The notes under the pieces: model-generated
Seen by the model: the letters and a program-made list of their open reading frames with translations, nothing else
What the model was told of the DNA's origin: nothing
The model's database searches: none
Shown: piece after piece, positions 17,708 through 24,809 of the stretch
Layout: each line of letters starts with the position of its first letter
Position numbering within the stretch: the stretch's first letter is position 1
Source of the DNA: Altericroceibacterium indicum
GTDB taxonomy: Bacteria; Pseudomonadota; Alphaproteobacteria; Sphingomonadales; Sphingomonadaceae
Direction of reading: 5' to 3'
DNA: 64,000 bases
NCBI RefSeq assembly: GCF_009828105.1
Contig: NZ_WTYQ01000001.1
Location: 372,001-436,000 of the forward strand
Translations under genes and position numbers: made by a program

Positions 17708-17801
17708 CTACCCCTACCCCGGTTTAGAGGTGTGCAGCCCGGCACCCTACCGGTGAAGTCTGGTCGCTATCTATCAGATTGAAACAATTGCACGCAGCAA
17801 T

Positions 17802-17838
17802 AAAAAAGGCCGGCCCAGGCGCTAACCCGGACCGGCCC
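17802..17838 (-). terminator. Terminator of the late (minus-strand) operon
   Basis: GGCCGGCCC at 17808-17816 pairs with the GGACCGGCCC side (about 17829-17838), and on the minus strand the stem is followed by six T (A run 17802-17807). It would end the late transcript that finishes with the gene at 17928. Confidence 0.8.
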
Positions 17839-17854
17839 AAAAGTTTCGCTGACA

Positions 17855-17919
17855 GGGGTGACGCACATGCCCATACGTCACCCCCGCCTTAGCCGCCCGA
17901 GAGAGGAAAGGCGGCTAAG
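17855..17919. repeat. Two perfect hairpins between convergent units
   Basis: GGGGTGACG (17855-17863) pairs exactly with CGTCACCCC (17876-17884), and CTTAGCCGCC (17888-17897) pairs exactly with GGCGGCTAAG (17910-17919). Neither has a T run. With the terminator at 17802 they form three hairpins in about 120 bases. Confidence 0.75.
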
Positions 17920-17927
17920 CTCTCAAT

Positions 17928-18725
17928 TCAAATCACAGATTGCAGGCTAAATTCCTGAAGAAACACACCCGGCTTGCGTATGCCGCGCGCAAAGCCGGGC
18001 TTTTGCAGGTTGCCGAGGAAGGTTTTCGCTTGCCGGTAGGCGTGTGGTTCAGGGTCAAAGCAAAGATAGACAAATTCACTTGTGGCCACGCGCTGCAACA
18101 TCGGCATAAACCGTTCAAACACTTCCGTTTCGCTCTGCCAACCCAATGCGAAGTCAATAGTGCGCAGATTGATGCCAGGTTGGCTATCGACCACACCATT
18201 GACCGTAATCTTGGAATCGCCAGTAGCTTTCACGCCATATTCGAAGTTGTAATTGTAAAAGCGCGAAGGCTCGATCTTCTCACCCAGGATCAAGGCAGCA
18301 GCTTCAAATTGGCCAACGTGATCGCTTATGTCGAGACGGTAATATGTCGCGGTCTGGACGGCCTCCAATTCGAGATGCGAGTGATACAAACCATCGGTGC
18401 TGGTGATAGCCGGAGAGATGAAGTCTACTATTCCGCTGTCAAATGCCGCCTCATCACCATCAACTTCTTCTAGCGACGATCCCAGCCGAAGGCGCATTTT
18501 CGTTTCTGGCAGGGCGTTTGCCGCCACTATGGAGCAAAAATTAATGCGCGAGGGAGATGATAATTGCCCTCGCACCCATATGTCGGCGTTGTCTAACGTT
18601 TTCCACGTCATGCCGATGGCGTCAAAATAGCCGAGGTTGGCCGCTGAATGGCCAGTGAGGGCATTGCCCGTAGACATTGCGCTCAAAGCTGATGGAACCA
18701 CAAAGAAGGGCTTGCGAACTGCCAT
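17928..18725 (-). CDS. Putative phage virion/tail-associated protein (265 aa)
   Basis: Last gene of the late operon. The protein is beta-rich with many short hydrophobic strands, for instance ADIWVRGQLSSPSRINF and TYYRLDISDHVGQFEAAALILG, as expected of a receptor-binding or decoration protein. It follows the upstream gene by only 3 bases, so the two are coexpressed. I recall similar pairs at the end of tail modules of alphaproteobacterial phages, but not their function. Confidence 0.6.
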   Translation of the reverse strand: MAVRKPFFVVPSALSAMSTGNALTGHSAANLGYFDAIGMTWKTLDNADIWVRGQLSSPSRINFCSIVAANALPETKMRLRLGSSLEEVDGDEAAFDSGIVDFISPAITSTDGLYHSHLELEAVQTATYYRLDISDHVGQFEAAALILGEKIEPSRFYNYNFEYGVKATGDSKITVNGVVDSQPGINLRTIDFALGWQSETEVFERFMPMLQRVATSEFVYLCFDPEPHAYRQAKTFLGNLQKPGFARGIRKPGVFLQEFSLQSVI

Positions 18726-18728
18726 ACC

Positions 18729-19103
18729 TTACCCCCAGACGATAAAAGTGGCTTGTTGAGTTTCAAAATCGAAACCGATTTCAGCGGCCAGCATGTCACG
18801 ATCCGCAGATCGCCCTTCATCCACATAGCGGGCGAGTGGTGCATTATCCGCAGGCCCAGCCAAGCTTATTGCTTCTGACAACCCTCGAACATCTGCCTTG
18901 AAGCGCCTGCGTTCTGGTGAAAGTAGCGCGAGGCGCTGCTCAGCCATGGCCTGTGCATCGGCTGGATTGTCAAAAAATGTCTCTATCGGGTCGGCGCTCT
19001 CCCTTGCGACGGTGCCGTGTCGGCTCTTGACCTCAGCGTTGGTTGCAGTTGACCGGCGCCATTCTTCGAGAATGAAGCCAATCCGGGCTGGCGTTGCAGG
19101 CAT
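18729..19103 (-). CDS. Hypothetical phage protein paired with downstream virion gene (124 aa)
   Basis: Starts at ATG 19103 with GGAATCCCTC upstream. The protein (MPATPARIGFILEEWRRST...) is helical in its first half, ends with the strand FDFETQQATFIVWG, and shows no catalytic motif. It is preceded by about 220 bases without a gene that hold several small hairpins. Function unknown. Confidence 0.6.
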   Translation of the reverse strand: MPATPARIGFILEEWRRSTATNAEVKSRHGTVARESADPIETFFDNPADAQAMAEQRLALLSPERRRFKADVRGLSEAISLAGPADNAPLARYVDEGRSADRDMLAAEIGFDFETQQATFIVWG

Positions 19104-19202
19104 GAGGGATTCCTTTTTTCTTTAAGGCCCGCTATGAAATGCGCGCTGCGGGCGGCGCTGAAAGTGGAAGCGCTCTCAATGTGTCTGACGGCAATGCTTA
19201 GG

Positions 19203-19311
19203 CAACCGTGAAGGTTGGGCGAGACCCCTGCTAGCCCAGTTTACCTGGGGCGAAAGACGCGAAGTCTGAAATGACGGGCCACATTGTAACTTCGCCGGAG
19301 TAACGACCGGC
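19203..19311. other. Structured non-coding stretch with four hairpins
   Basis: Within a 222-base gap (19104-19325) are four successive stems: CAACC/GGTTG (19203-19217), CCCAG/CTGGG (19235-19249), AGAC/GTCT around a GCGAA loop (19255-19267) and GCCGG/CCGGC (19294-19311). No ORF with a ribosome site is present. It may be a 5' untranslated structure for the gene at 19103 or an independent small RNA; I cannot match it to a known family. Confidence 0.35.
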
Positions 19312-19325
19312 CCCGCAGCAATCAT

Positions 19326-19592
19326 TTATTGAGACGCCGACGCTTTCTCGCATTGCGCGTAATAGACCGCATTATGTGCAAAGACTTCCATGACGGTCGC
19401 AAGCGTGTCGAATTTATTACCGGGATCGTCCTCGACCGAGGGAGGCGCAACATTAACGCTGATCGGTTTCGCGTTCAGGCAAAAATCGCTGACAGTTTTC
19501 GGACGATCCTCGATTGGCCCGCAGGCACTGGTCATAAATAGCACTGCCAGCACCGCGCTGGCCTTCACGCTCGATATTGTTACGAACCGCAT
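19326..19592 (-). CDS. Rz1-like outer-membrane spanin lipoprotein
   Basis: About 88 residues from the ATG at 19592 (an upstream start at 19607 is possible). A basic N-terminus and hydrophobic segment lead to the lipobox-like MTSACGP, so the mature protein would be lipidated on cysteine, then a Pro-containing linker (SVNVAPPSVEDDP). It begins inside the upstream gene in another frame, the classical Rz/Rz1 overlap. With its partner it would fuse inner and outer membranes at the end of lysis. Confidence 0.65.
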   Translation of the reverse strand: MRFVTISSVKASAVLAVLFMTSACGPIEDRPKTVSDFCLNAKPISVNVAPPSVEDDPGNKFDTLATVMEVFAHNAVYYAQCEKASASQ

Positions 19593-19806
19593 CACCTTCC
19601 TCCACACGTTTCATGGTTTCGCGCAAATCTCCTTCGCGCTGTTCACTCGCCCCAGCTTGTTTTGATGTATCGACCACATCATCAAGGGCGTTATCGACGA
19701 CACTGACAGCCACGAACGCGCAAGCAACCAACGCGGCAATGACGGCTATCCATATCCAGTTTTTCAGGCCCAAGAGGCCCTTGGCTGCGGAAAATGCACC
19801 AATCAT
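19453..19806 (-). CDS. Rz-like inner-membrane spanin
   Basis: 117 residues with one N-terminal transmembrane helix (WIWIAVIAALVACAFVAVSVV) followed by a charged helical periplasmic region, the i-spanin layout. The last 140 bases overlap the lipoprotein gene in a different frame. It starts 2 bases after the holin-like gene ends, placing it in the lysis cassette. Confidence 0.65.
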   Translation of the reverse strand: MIGAFSAAKGLLGLKNWIWIAVIAALVACAFVAVSVVDNALDDVVDTSKQAGASEQREGDLRETMKRVEEGDAVRNNIEREGQRGAGSAIYDQCLRANRGSSENCQRFLPERETDQR

Positions 19807-19808
19807 GA

Positions 19809-20042
19809 TTATTCTTCCTCATCATTCCGATGGTGGTCGCGTTCCTTCGCTGTGAAATAGAACGCCATGGCCAAGCCAATCAGGCCTTGAACAACGATGG
19901 CTTGGGAGATTGTTTTGAACAGATCACTTTCAGCCAGATCAGGCTTGAAAAAGATCATTAAAAGAATTTCCTGTGAGAGCAGGAACACGCCCCCGCCAGC
20001 GACTGCTCGGGCGCGCAAGCGGTCAAAATTGAAGCCCTTCAT
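19809..20042 (-). CDS. Holin-like small membrane protein (77 aa)
   Basis: Two hydrophobic segments (about residues 13-32 and 44-63) separated by a short polar loop, with a strongly charged C-terminus (KERDHHRNDEEE). This fits a two-helix holin. It overlaps the endolysin stop as ATGA and precedes the spanins, so the lysis role is inferred from topology and position. Confidence 0.6.
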   Translation of the reverse strand: MKGFNFDRLRARAVAGGGVFLLSQEILLMIFFKPDLAESDLFKTISQAIVVQGLIGLAMAFYFTAKERDHHRNDEEE

Positions 20043-20635
20043 GATCCAGCCTCATACAATTCGCGCTCTGCAGCGCGGCGGCGCACAAGGCCGTTCATCA
20101 CACGCCCGCCCGCATTGACCCAGCGCCCGAACTCTTTGGCCGCCCCGGCATAGTCACCCGCAATGTGCTTCTTGGTGAGTGTGGCCGAAGCGATGGCCCC
20201 CGTATTATAATGGAAGCTCACCAGCGCATCGAACTGCGCTTGCGTGGTGGCCGCATTGCCGATTGCGGCCGATACTTCATCAGCATATTTAACTAGGTCA
20301 GATGTCAGCCGTTCATCGCACTGCTCTTTGGTCCATACGGTGCCGGGGCCGATTCCCTTTCCCGTTGCACCCCAGCCAATTGTCCATGGATCGCCACCCG
20401 TTCCGGGGTCGGGATATGCCTCAAAACGGCCATCTGGCCGCTTCTTTGCGCACCCTTCAAATTGCTGAATAAGGCCGATTCCTTTCGGTCCGATCTTGCG
20501 CGCTTGCTCAGGGCGGACAACGCCAAAGGCATCCAGCAGATTATCCAGTGCCAGCACATTGCCCTCATCGTTGAACAATCCGGGCCGTGCAGCAGATCGC
20601 ACGGCATCGAATATATTTTTCCGTGGGTCGGTCAT
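20039..20635 (-). CDS. Endolysin, phage lysozyme family (GH24)
   Basis: About 198 residues from the ATG at 20635, which follows AGGTGAG; an in-frame ATG at 20698 lacks such a site. The lysozyme core starts IGLIQQFEG, giving catalytic Glu60, followed by YPDPGTGGDPWTIGWG carrying the conserved Asp/Thr region, and later FHYNTGAIASATL. It would cleave peptidoglycan. No signal peptide is evident, so release should depend on the adjacent holin-like proteins. Confidence 0.9.
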   Translation of the reverse strand: MTDPRKNIFDAVRSAARPGLFNDEGNVLALDNLLDAFGVVRPEQARKIGPKGIGLIQQFEGCAKKRPDGRFEAYPDPGTGGDPWTIGWGATGKGIGPGTVWTKEQCDERLTSDLVKYADEVSAAIGNAATTQAQFDALVSFHYNTGAIASATLTKKHIAGDYAGAAKEFGRWVNAGGRVMNGLVRRRAAERELYEAGS

Positions 20636-20724
20636 TGTCTCACCTTTCATGCACGCAAGCGCCTCGCCCGGAACCAGGTTGGTAGCCGGCGAGTGCATGC
20701 TGATTTTTTAGAATGGTTGCTTTT

Positions 20725-21042
20725 TTACTTCGCCAGCAGGCGTTCAAGCCACGCCCTGAAGTTGAAACTATCGACTGCCTTCAGCATACCTTCCGCAAAG
20801 GATATCCCGAGAAGGCCCAACAACGCGCCAACAGCCCCCACATATTCCACGTCAACGCCGAGCCACGCCATAGCCGGGAATGTGCCGTAGAAGCCGCAAG
20901 TTACGCAGGCGAAGAGCAGCCATAGAGATTTCAGAAATGATGAGGCGGGTCGTAAAAGCAAACGGACCATGCCCCCACATAGAGAAGCCCCGGCTAGTTT
21001 CGCGTGAACCAGCCACGCAGGGTCGAAATTATGCTGGTCCAT
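20725..21042 (-). CDS. Phage membrane protein, second holin candidate (105 aa)
   Basis: Three hydrophobic stretches (about 15-30, 38-58 and 66-88) and a charged end. The position immediately upstream of endolysin suggests a holin or pinholin, in which case the 77-residue protein downstream may be an antiholin, or the reverse. Not assignable to a named family from sequence alone. Confidence 0.5.
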   Translation of the reverse strand: MDQHNFDPAWLVHAKLAGASLCGGMVRLLLRPASSFLKSLWLLFACVTCGFYGTFPAMAWLGVDVEYVGAVGALLGLLGISFAEGMLKAVDSFNFRAWLERLLAK

Positions 21043-21492
21043 TTACCCGCCCCAATCACGGAAAAAATGAGCAGGGCGAATCCTGCGGATGAAACGAGAG
21101 ATGCTATTGCCCAGCCCATCCATCCACCCCCTTACGATCAGGCATTGAATTATAAATATGGCATTCAAAAAGCCCGCATATAAATTCCAGTCGAAGCTCC
21201 CACCAGAAACCGACTGGACCCAATGTGCAGGCATACAGAACAGAGAAAGCATACCTACGCACCTTGCATCCATTCGCGACGGATCGTGGGTAGCAATTCT
21301 CAAAGCTACCCCGGCGATGATTAGGTCAATGATCGCTAGCAATGCTACAATTGAACTCATCCGCAAATGAGAAAGGCTGGCGAAAAATACCGCCAGCCAT
21401 CCTATCACGAGAATAGACCGAAGCCTTTTCCCTCGCCCGGATTTAGCAATAAGAGCCGCCATCAAGCCTGTTATGAGAATCCCCATATCCAT
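21043..21492 (-). CDS. Polytopic membrane protein of the lysis region (149 aa)
   Basis: Start chosen at ATG 21492 (MDMGILITGLMAALIAKSG) behind GGAG. Four hydrophobic segments can be drawn, with a basic C-terminus (SRFIRRIRPAHFFRDWGG). It ends directly at the start of the next gene. Possibly involved in lysis or superinfection exclusion; no family recognised. Confidence 0.5.
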   Translation of the reverse strand: MDMGILITGLMAALIAKSGRGKRLRSILVIGWLAVFFASLSHLRMSSIVALLAIIDLIIAGVALRIATHDPSRMDARCVGMLSLFCMPAHWVQSVSGGSFDWNLYAGFLNAIFIIQCLIVRGWMDGLGNSISRFIRRIRPAHFFRDWGG

Positions 21493-21496
21493 TGGC

Positions 21497-21676
21497 TTAC
21501 TCCGGGTTGGGAGGCTCATTCTTAGGCGCAGCGGCGCGCATAATTACATCAGAAAAACCAAGCTCTTTGCCGTGTTCCGCTGCGGCTGCAGAAAGAGCTT
21601 CATGGTGCGCTTTGATTGCGGCCTCAATGCCCAGCAAAGTCTTGTAAATACGCTCAGCATGTTCTGACTTTTCCAT
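21497..21676 (-). CDS. Small hypothetical protein (59 aa)
   Basis: The ATG at 21676 has AAGGACG upstream and gives MEKSEHAERIYKTLLGIEAA, an alpha-helical protein with a Pro-rich tail (PKNEPPNPE). It lies between the tail fibre and membrane protein genes. Function unknown. Confidence 0.5.
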   Translation of the reverse strand: MEKSEHAERIYKTLLGIEAAIKAHHEALSAAAAEHGKELGFSDVIMRAAAPKNEPPNPE

Positions 21677-21703
21677 TTTTCGTCCTTTGTTCAGCTTCAC
21701 TTA

Positions 21704-23917
21704 TCATTGAGTGAATTGATCAATCACCCCATCGCCGGTAGTGTAATTGCTCGAAGCACCCTCAAAAATGCAGTCCATATGATAGATGCGACCACCATCA
21801 TCGGCACGCATCCAATAATGGCTTGCGTCAGCCACAACTGTGACACCGACAAGGTAAATCTCACAAATTTCGCCAGCTTCATCGCGGCCAGCACGTACTG
21901 CGGCACCGCCAGCTTCACCATTGGCGTCAATTTCAATGCGCCCGCCAAAAACAATGCACTTTGTGTTTCCAACGTTGCGCAAGGTAGAACCGTTGATCAC
22001 CGGCCCAAAGTCTGGGCCAACGACTATCGCGGAAATGGTTTTATCATGCAGCGTAAATGCATTGTTCGAAGTGCTGCCCGCAGAACCAATTTTGCGTGTT
22101 TTAGGGCGAATGGCGAGCGTATACATCTGATGTGTAGCGGGCGGATCGACATGATCGTTCTCCGCATCCTGCAGCGACCCGACATGCTCATCATCGATTG
22201 AGATATTCAGACCAGCAAGGTTCCGAATGCGCCTGGTCGATTTCTCGCTGCCGATCATCGCGGGGTAGCCGAGTTTAGTGCGGGAGGTCGCCAAATTCGC
22301 CACGCCACCAGCGTTAAAATGCAGCGTTCCGGGTAGCCCGCCTTGCAACTCAAGGTCTTCAAGATAGCCGTTTACGGTCGCACCAGAATTGTCGATTGAA
22401 GACTCGAAGTTCTTGACGGCGAGAAACACACGAGTATTCGCATTGGTCACAGGCGCACCATCTGCACGCCGCGCGTAAAGATCAGAACCAACCTGCGCGA
22501 AGCCATCCACCGCGCCTGCAGTATCGAGCGCGTCCGCATCTGCATATTTGGTGAGGTCAGGAAAGACACCGTCGCTGTCTGCATCCGTGAGGTTGATGAC
22601 GCGGGCAACCGATGATCGAGCTACCTTATAACAATTGGTGTAGGTCGCATCTGTTGTTGCAGGCCAGCTAAGATCATCATGCGTGCCGATTACTGGACGG
22701 CTCTCACCTAGGCCGATGATTGCAAAATCCTGCGTAGGCTGGTTCGCCGCCGTGTCATGCAAAAACCCAAAAGCCCGTGTCAGAGTTTGGCCAGATTTGA
22801 CGTAGACGCGGAAGCCCGAACCTGTGAGGTTGCCAGCTTTGAAAGCTTCACTGATTTTGCGTTTGGCGTTGGAAAAGTCACCTTCCTCCGCGTAGCCGGA
22901 GCGCGCATCGTTCCCATCGACAATATCCACATGGATACCCTGCCCGGACCACACAGAAGGATCGACTACGGATCTTGCCAGGGCATCCTCTCCCCGCACT
23001 TTCCATTCACCATTGAGCTTATAAACTTGTGTTTCGTATGCCCATGCCAACGCGGTTGGCAGGTCAAACGCGATGTTGCTATACAACAAGTCAATCAGTT
23101 CGGCATTGATGCCAAGCGCATCGTACTCATCCAGTCTAGCCAGCGCAGACTGCACATCAACGCTGTTGGCCGCGACGGCGCGCGGGGAAACAGCCGGCGC
23201 CTTGTAGTAAGGATTCGGCCCATTACGCAAAGCCATATGGGAAAACGTCATTTGCGCATCTGTCTCTATGCGCAGTTCCGGGCGGATTTCCACCACGCCT
23301 TCCGGCCAGGGCACGTCTTCGGCCACGACCACAACCGTTGGCTCAGTAATTTCAGCTTCGGGAATGTAGCGTGAATACCGCGGACGAGACATACTGGTGT
23401 CATCATTTCCATCCGTGGTCCACCCGGTAACAATCGCACCTTCAGCGTCATAGCCGATCCACCGCCACCGGATCGCGCCGACTGCTGTAGCTGGCTTGGA
23501 AGCGATCATGATTGAATGAGAAAATTTGCCACTGGGAAAGTTGGCCACGCTGAAGCGGTCTATCGGACTAATGGAGATTGCCGAAAGGCTGGCGGGCGTC
23601 TGGTATCGCAACGCCCCCTGATCCGTCACTACTTCGAGATAAGACGAGGACCATGTTATCTGATCCCCTTCACTGCGATATTCCAGCGTTGGGTCAGGAT
23701 AAATGTTGGCGTTATAGTCGGCAGAAGCAGCTTCTGCGTTATCGCGCGCGGTGGCGGCCTCATCGGAAAACGCGCTGGCTAATCCGGCCAGCCGCTTAGC
23801 TTCAGCGGCATAGAGCAATGCGTTTGTCTCGCTCTCGCCTTGATAGACTACCAACTGGCCTTCTCCATTCATCACAGCAGAAACGCTCTGACTTCCGTTT
23901 TCGACTACTTCGGCCAT
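21704..23917 (-). CDS. Tail fibre / tailspike-like protein (737 aa)
   Basis: A long late protein with a helical Ala-rich N-terminal segment (LLYAAEAKRLAGLASAFSDEAA) likely to trimerise and attach to the tail, then a large beta-rich body. Residues from about 325 (GIHVDIVDGNDARSG...) to the end show repeated short strands with Gly and Asn turns, consistent with a right-handed beta-helix tailspike. It would bind the host surface; no enzymatic motif is certain. Its start abuts the preceding gene (ATG at 23917 within the upstream stop). Confidence 0.75.
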   Translation of the reverse strand: MAEVVENGSQSVSAVMNGEGQLVVYQGESETNALLYAAEAKRLAGLASAFSDEAATARDNAEAASADYNANIYPDPTLEYRSEGDQITWSSSYLEVVTDQGALRYQTPASLSAISISPIDRFSVANFPSGKFSHSIMIASKPATAVGAIRWRWIGYDAEGAIVTGWTTDGNDDTSMSRPRYSRYIPEAEITEPTVVVVAEDVPWPEGVVEIRPELRIETDAQMTFSHMALRNGPNPYYKAPAVSPRAVAANSVDVQSALARLDEYDALGINAELIDLLYSNIAFDLPTALAWAYETQVYKLNGEWKVRGEDALARSVVDPSVWSGQGIHVDIVDGNDARSGYAEEGDFSNAKRKISEAFKAGNLTGSGFRVYVKSGQTLTRAFGFLHDTAANQPTQDFAIIGLGESRPVIGTHDDLSWPATTDATYTNCYKVARSSVARVINLTDADSDGVFPDLTKYADADALDTAGAVDGFAQVGSDLYARRADGAPVTNANTRVFLAVKNFESSIDNSGATVNGYLEDLELQGGLPGTLHFNAGGVANLATSRTKLGYPAMIGSEKSTRRIRNLAGLNISIDDEHVGSLQDAENDHVDPPATHQMYTLAIRPKTRKIGSAGSTSNNAFTLHDKTISAIVVGPDFGPVINGSTLRNVGNTKCIVFGGRIEIDANGEAGGAAVRAGRDEAGEICEIYLVGVTVVADASHYWMRADDGGRIYHMDCIFEGASSNYTTGDGVIDQFTQ

Positions 23918-24330
23918 TACTGTGTTACTCCCGTTTTAATGGTTAGGGTGCCTTCGGCCACGGTGCGCTTGACTTCAGAAACAGGCGTCACGTGCATGTC
24001 GTAATAAAGGACAAGATCTGTGGTGCCTGAATAGCTCAGGCCTTCGATTGTCGCTTCCGTCATGAAGGGGGCGAGAATTGTACCTCCCACCTGCTCGCGT
24101 GATTGTGGGTGAATTATTTCCGGGTAATACATTCGGTAAATACCCTCATCCCCCCAATCGGCTTCGGTCAGGGTTGCAACTGCAGATGAGCTTAGATCAG
24201 TCTTTAGCTGCATCTTGATCGCGGCATCAGCCCAGTTGTAGCCAATGAAGACGAAACTGGCTTGGGACATATCGCCGCCCCACGGCACATACCGGCCGAG
24301 CGTAAAATTTCTAACAATAGCCATCATCAT
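23917..24330 (-). CDS. Tail-associated protein (about 137 aa)
   Basis: Starts at the ATGATGATG run at 24330, where ATGA overlaps the previous stop. Reads MMMAIVRNFTLGRYVPWGGDM and continues as a beta-rich domain (ASFVFIGYNWADAAIKMQL). Located between a tail hub-like protein and the fibre, so probably a baseplate or fibre-linker component. I recall similar small proteins before fibres in alphaproteobacterial phages, without known function. Confidence 0.6.
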   Translation of the reverse strand: MMMAIVRNFTLGRYVPWGGDMSQASFVFIGYNWADAAIKMQLKTDLSSSAVATLTEADWGDEGIYRMYYPEIIHPQSREQVGGTILAPFMTEATIEGLSYSGTTDLVLYYDMHVTPVSEVKRTVAEGTLTIKTGVTQ

Positions 24331-24809
24331 TCCTTCGGGAATTGAGCCTTTACGGCCATCACACGGGCTTGCATTTCTTCCAGAGCCTCCCCGCCCTTCC
24401 ACAGTGCATCCAACTGGTCACCTATGGATGGATAGGCATTCTTGCGCTGACCGGCATAATCACGCACCTCAACCACAAAGTTGCCATGGCAACTGCCGCG
24501 AATATCCACCGGCACAGAGCCGATCTGATCAGTTGGGATCACCAAAATCCCACGCTGCCGGACACCTGCCACAATTGCGATTGCGCCAGCGGGCAGAGTG
24601 ATGGGGTCAATTGACGCCCCCAACTCAACGACTTGAGGAATATCGAGCGTGCAAGGCTCAGGAGACTGCACAGCCTCTCCATCCCACCAAATTGCATTTG
24701 GTTTCGTGCCATCGGGCACTTCAGCTTTTGCGCCGCCAATCGGTTGCCTTTGAGGTGTATGGGAAACCGACACGCACAAGCCGTCTTTATCGAATATAGC
24801 AACGCTCAT
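24327..24809 (-). CDS. Phage tail protein with XkdW-like C-terminus (160 aa)
   Basis: The C-terminal segment RKNAYPSIGDQLDALWKGGE matches the YPSIGDQLDAL motif common to small tail proteins and XkdW-type domains. The middle (LPAGAIAIVAGVRQRGILVIP) is beta-rich. It overlaps its neighbours at both ends, so it is cotranslated with the tail tip genes. Probably a fibre assembly or tip accessory protein. Confidence 0.65.
   Translation of the reverse strand: MSVAIFDKDGLCVSVSHTPQRQPIGGAKAEVPDGTKPNAIWWDGEAVQSPEPCTLDIPQVVELGASIDPITLPAGAIAIVAGVRQRGILVIPTDQIGSVPVDIRGSCHGNFVVEVRDYAGQRKNAYPSIGDQLDALWKGGEALEEMQARVMAVKAQFPKE

Noticed and set aside
19203-19311. Cobalamin or other known riboswitch
   Set aside because: The stems and loops do not contain the conserved boxes I know for cobalamin, SAM or glnA elements.
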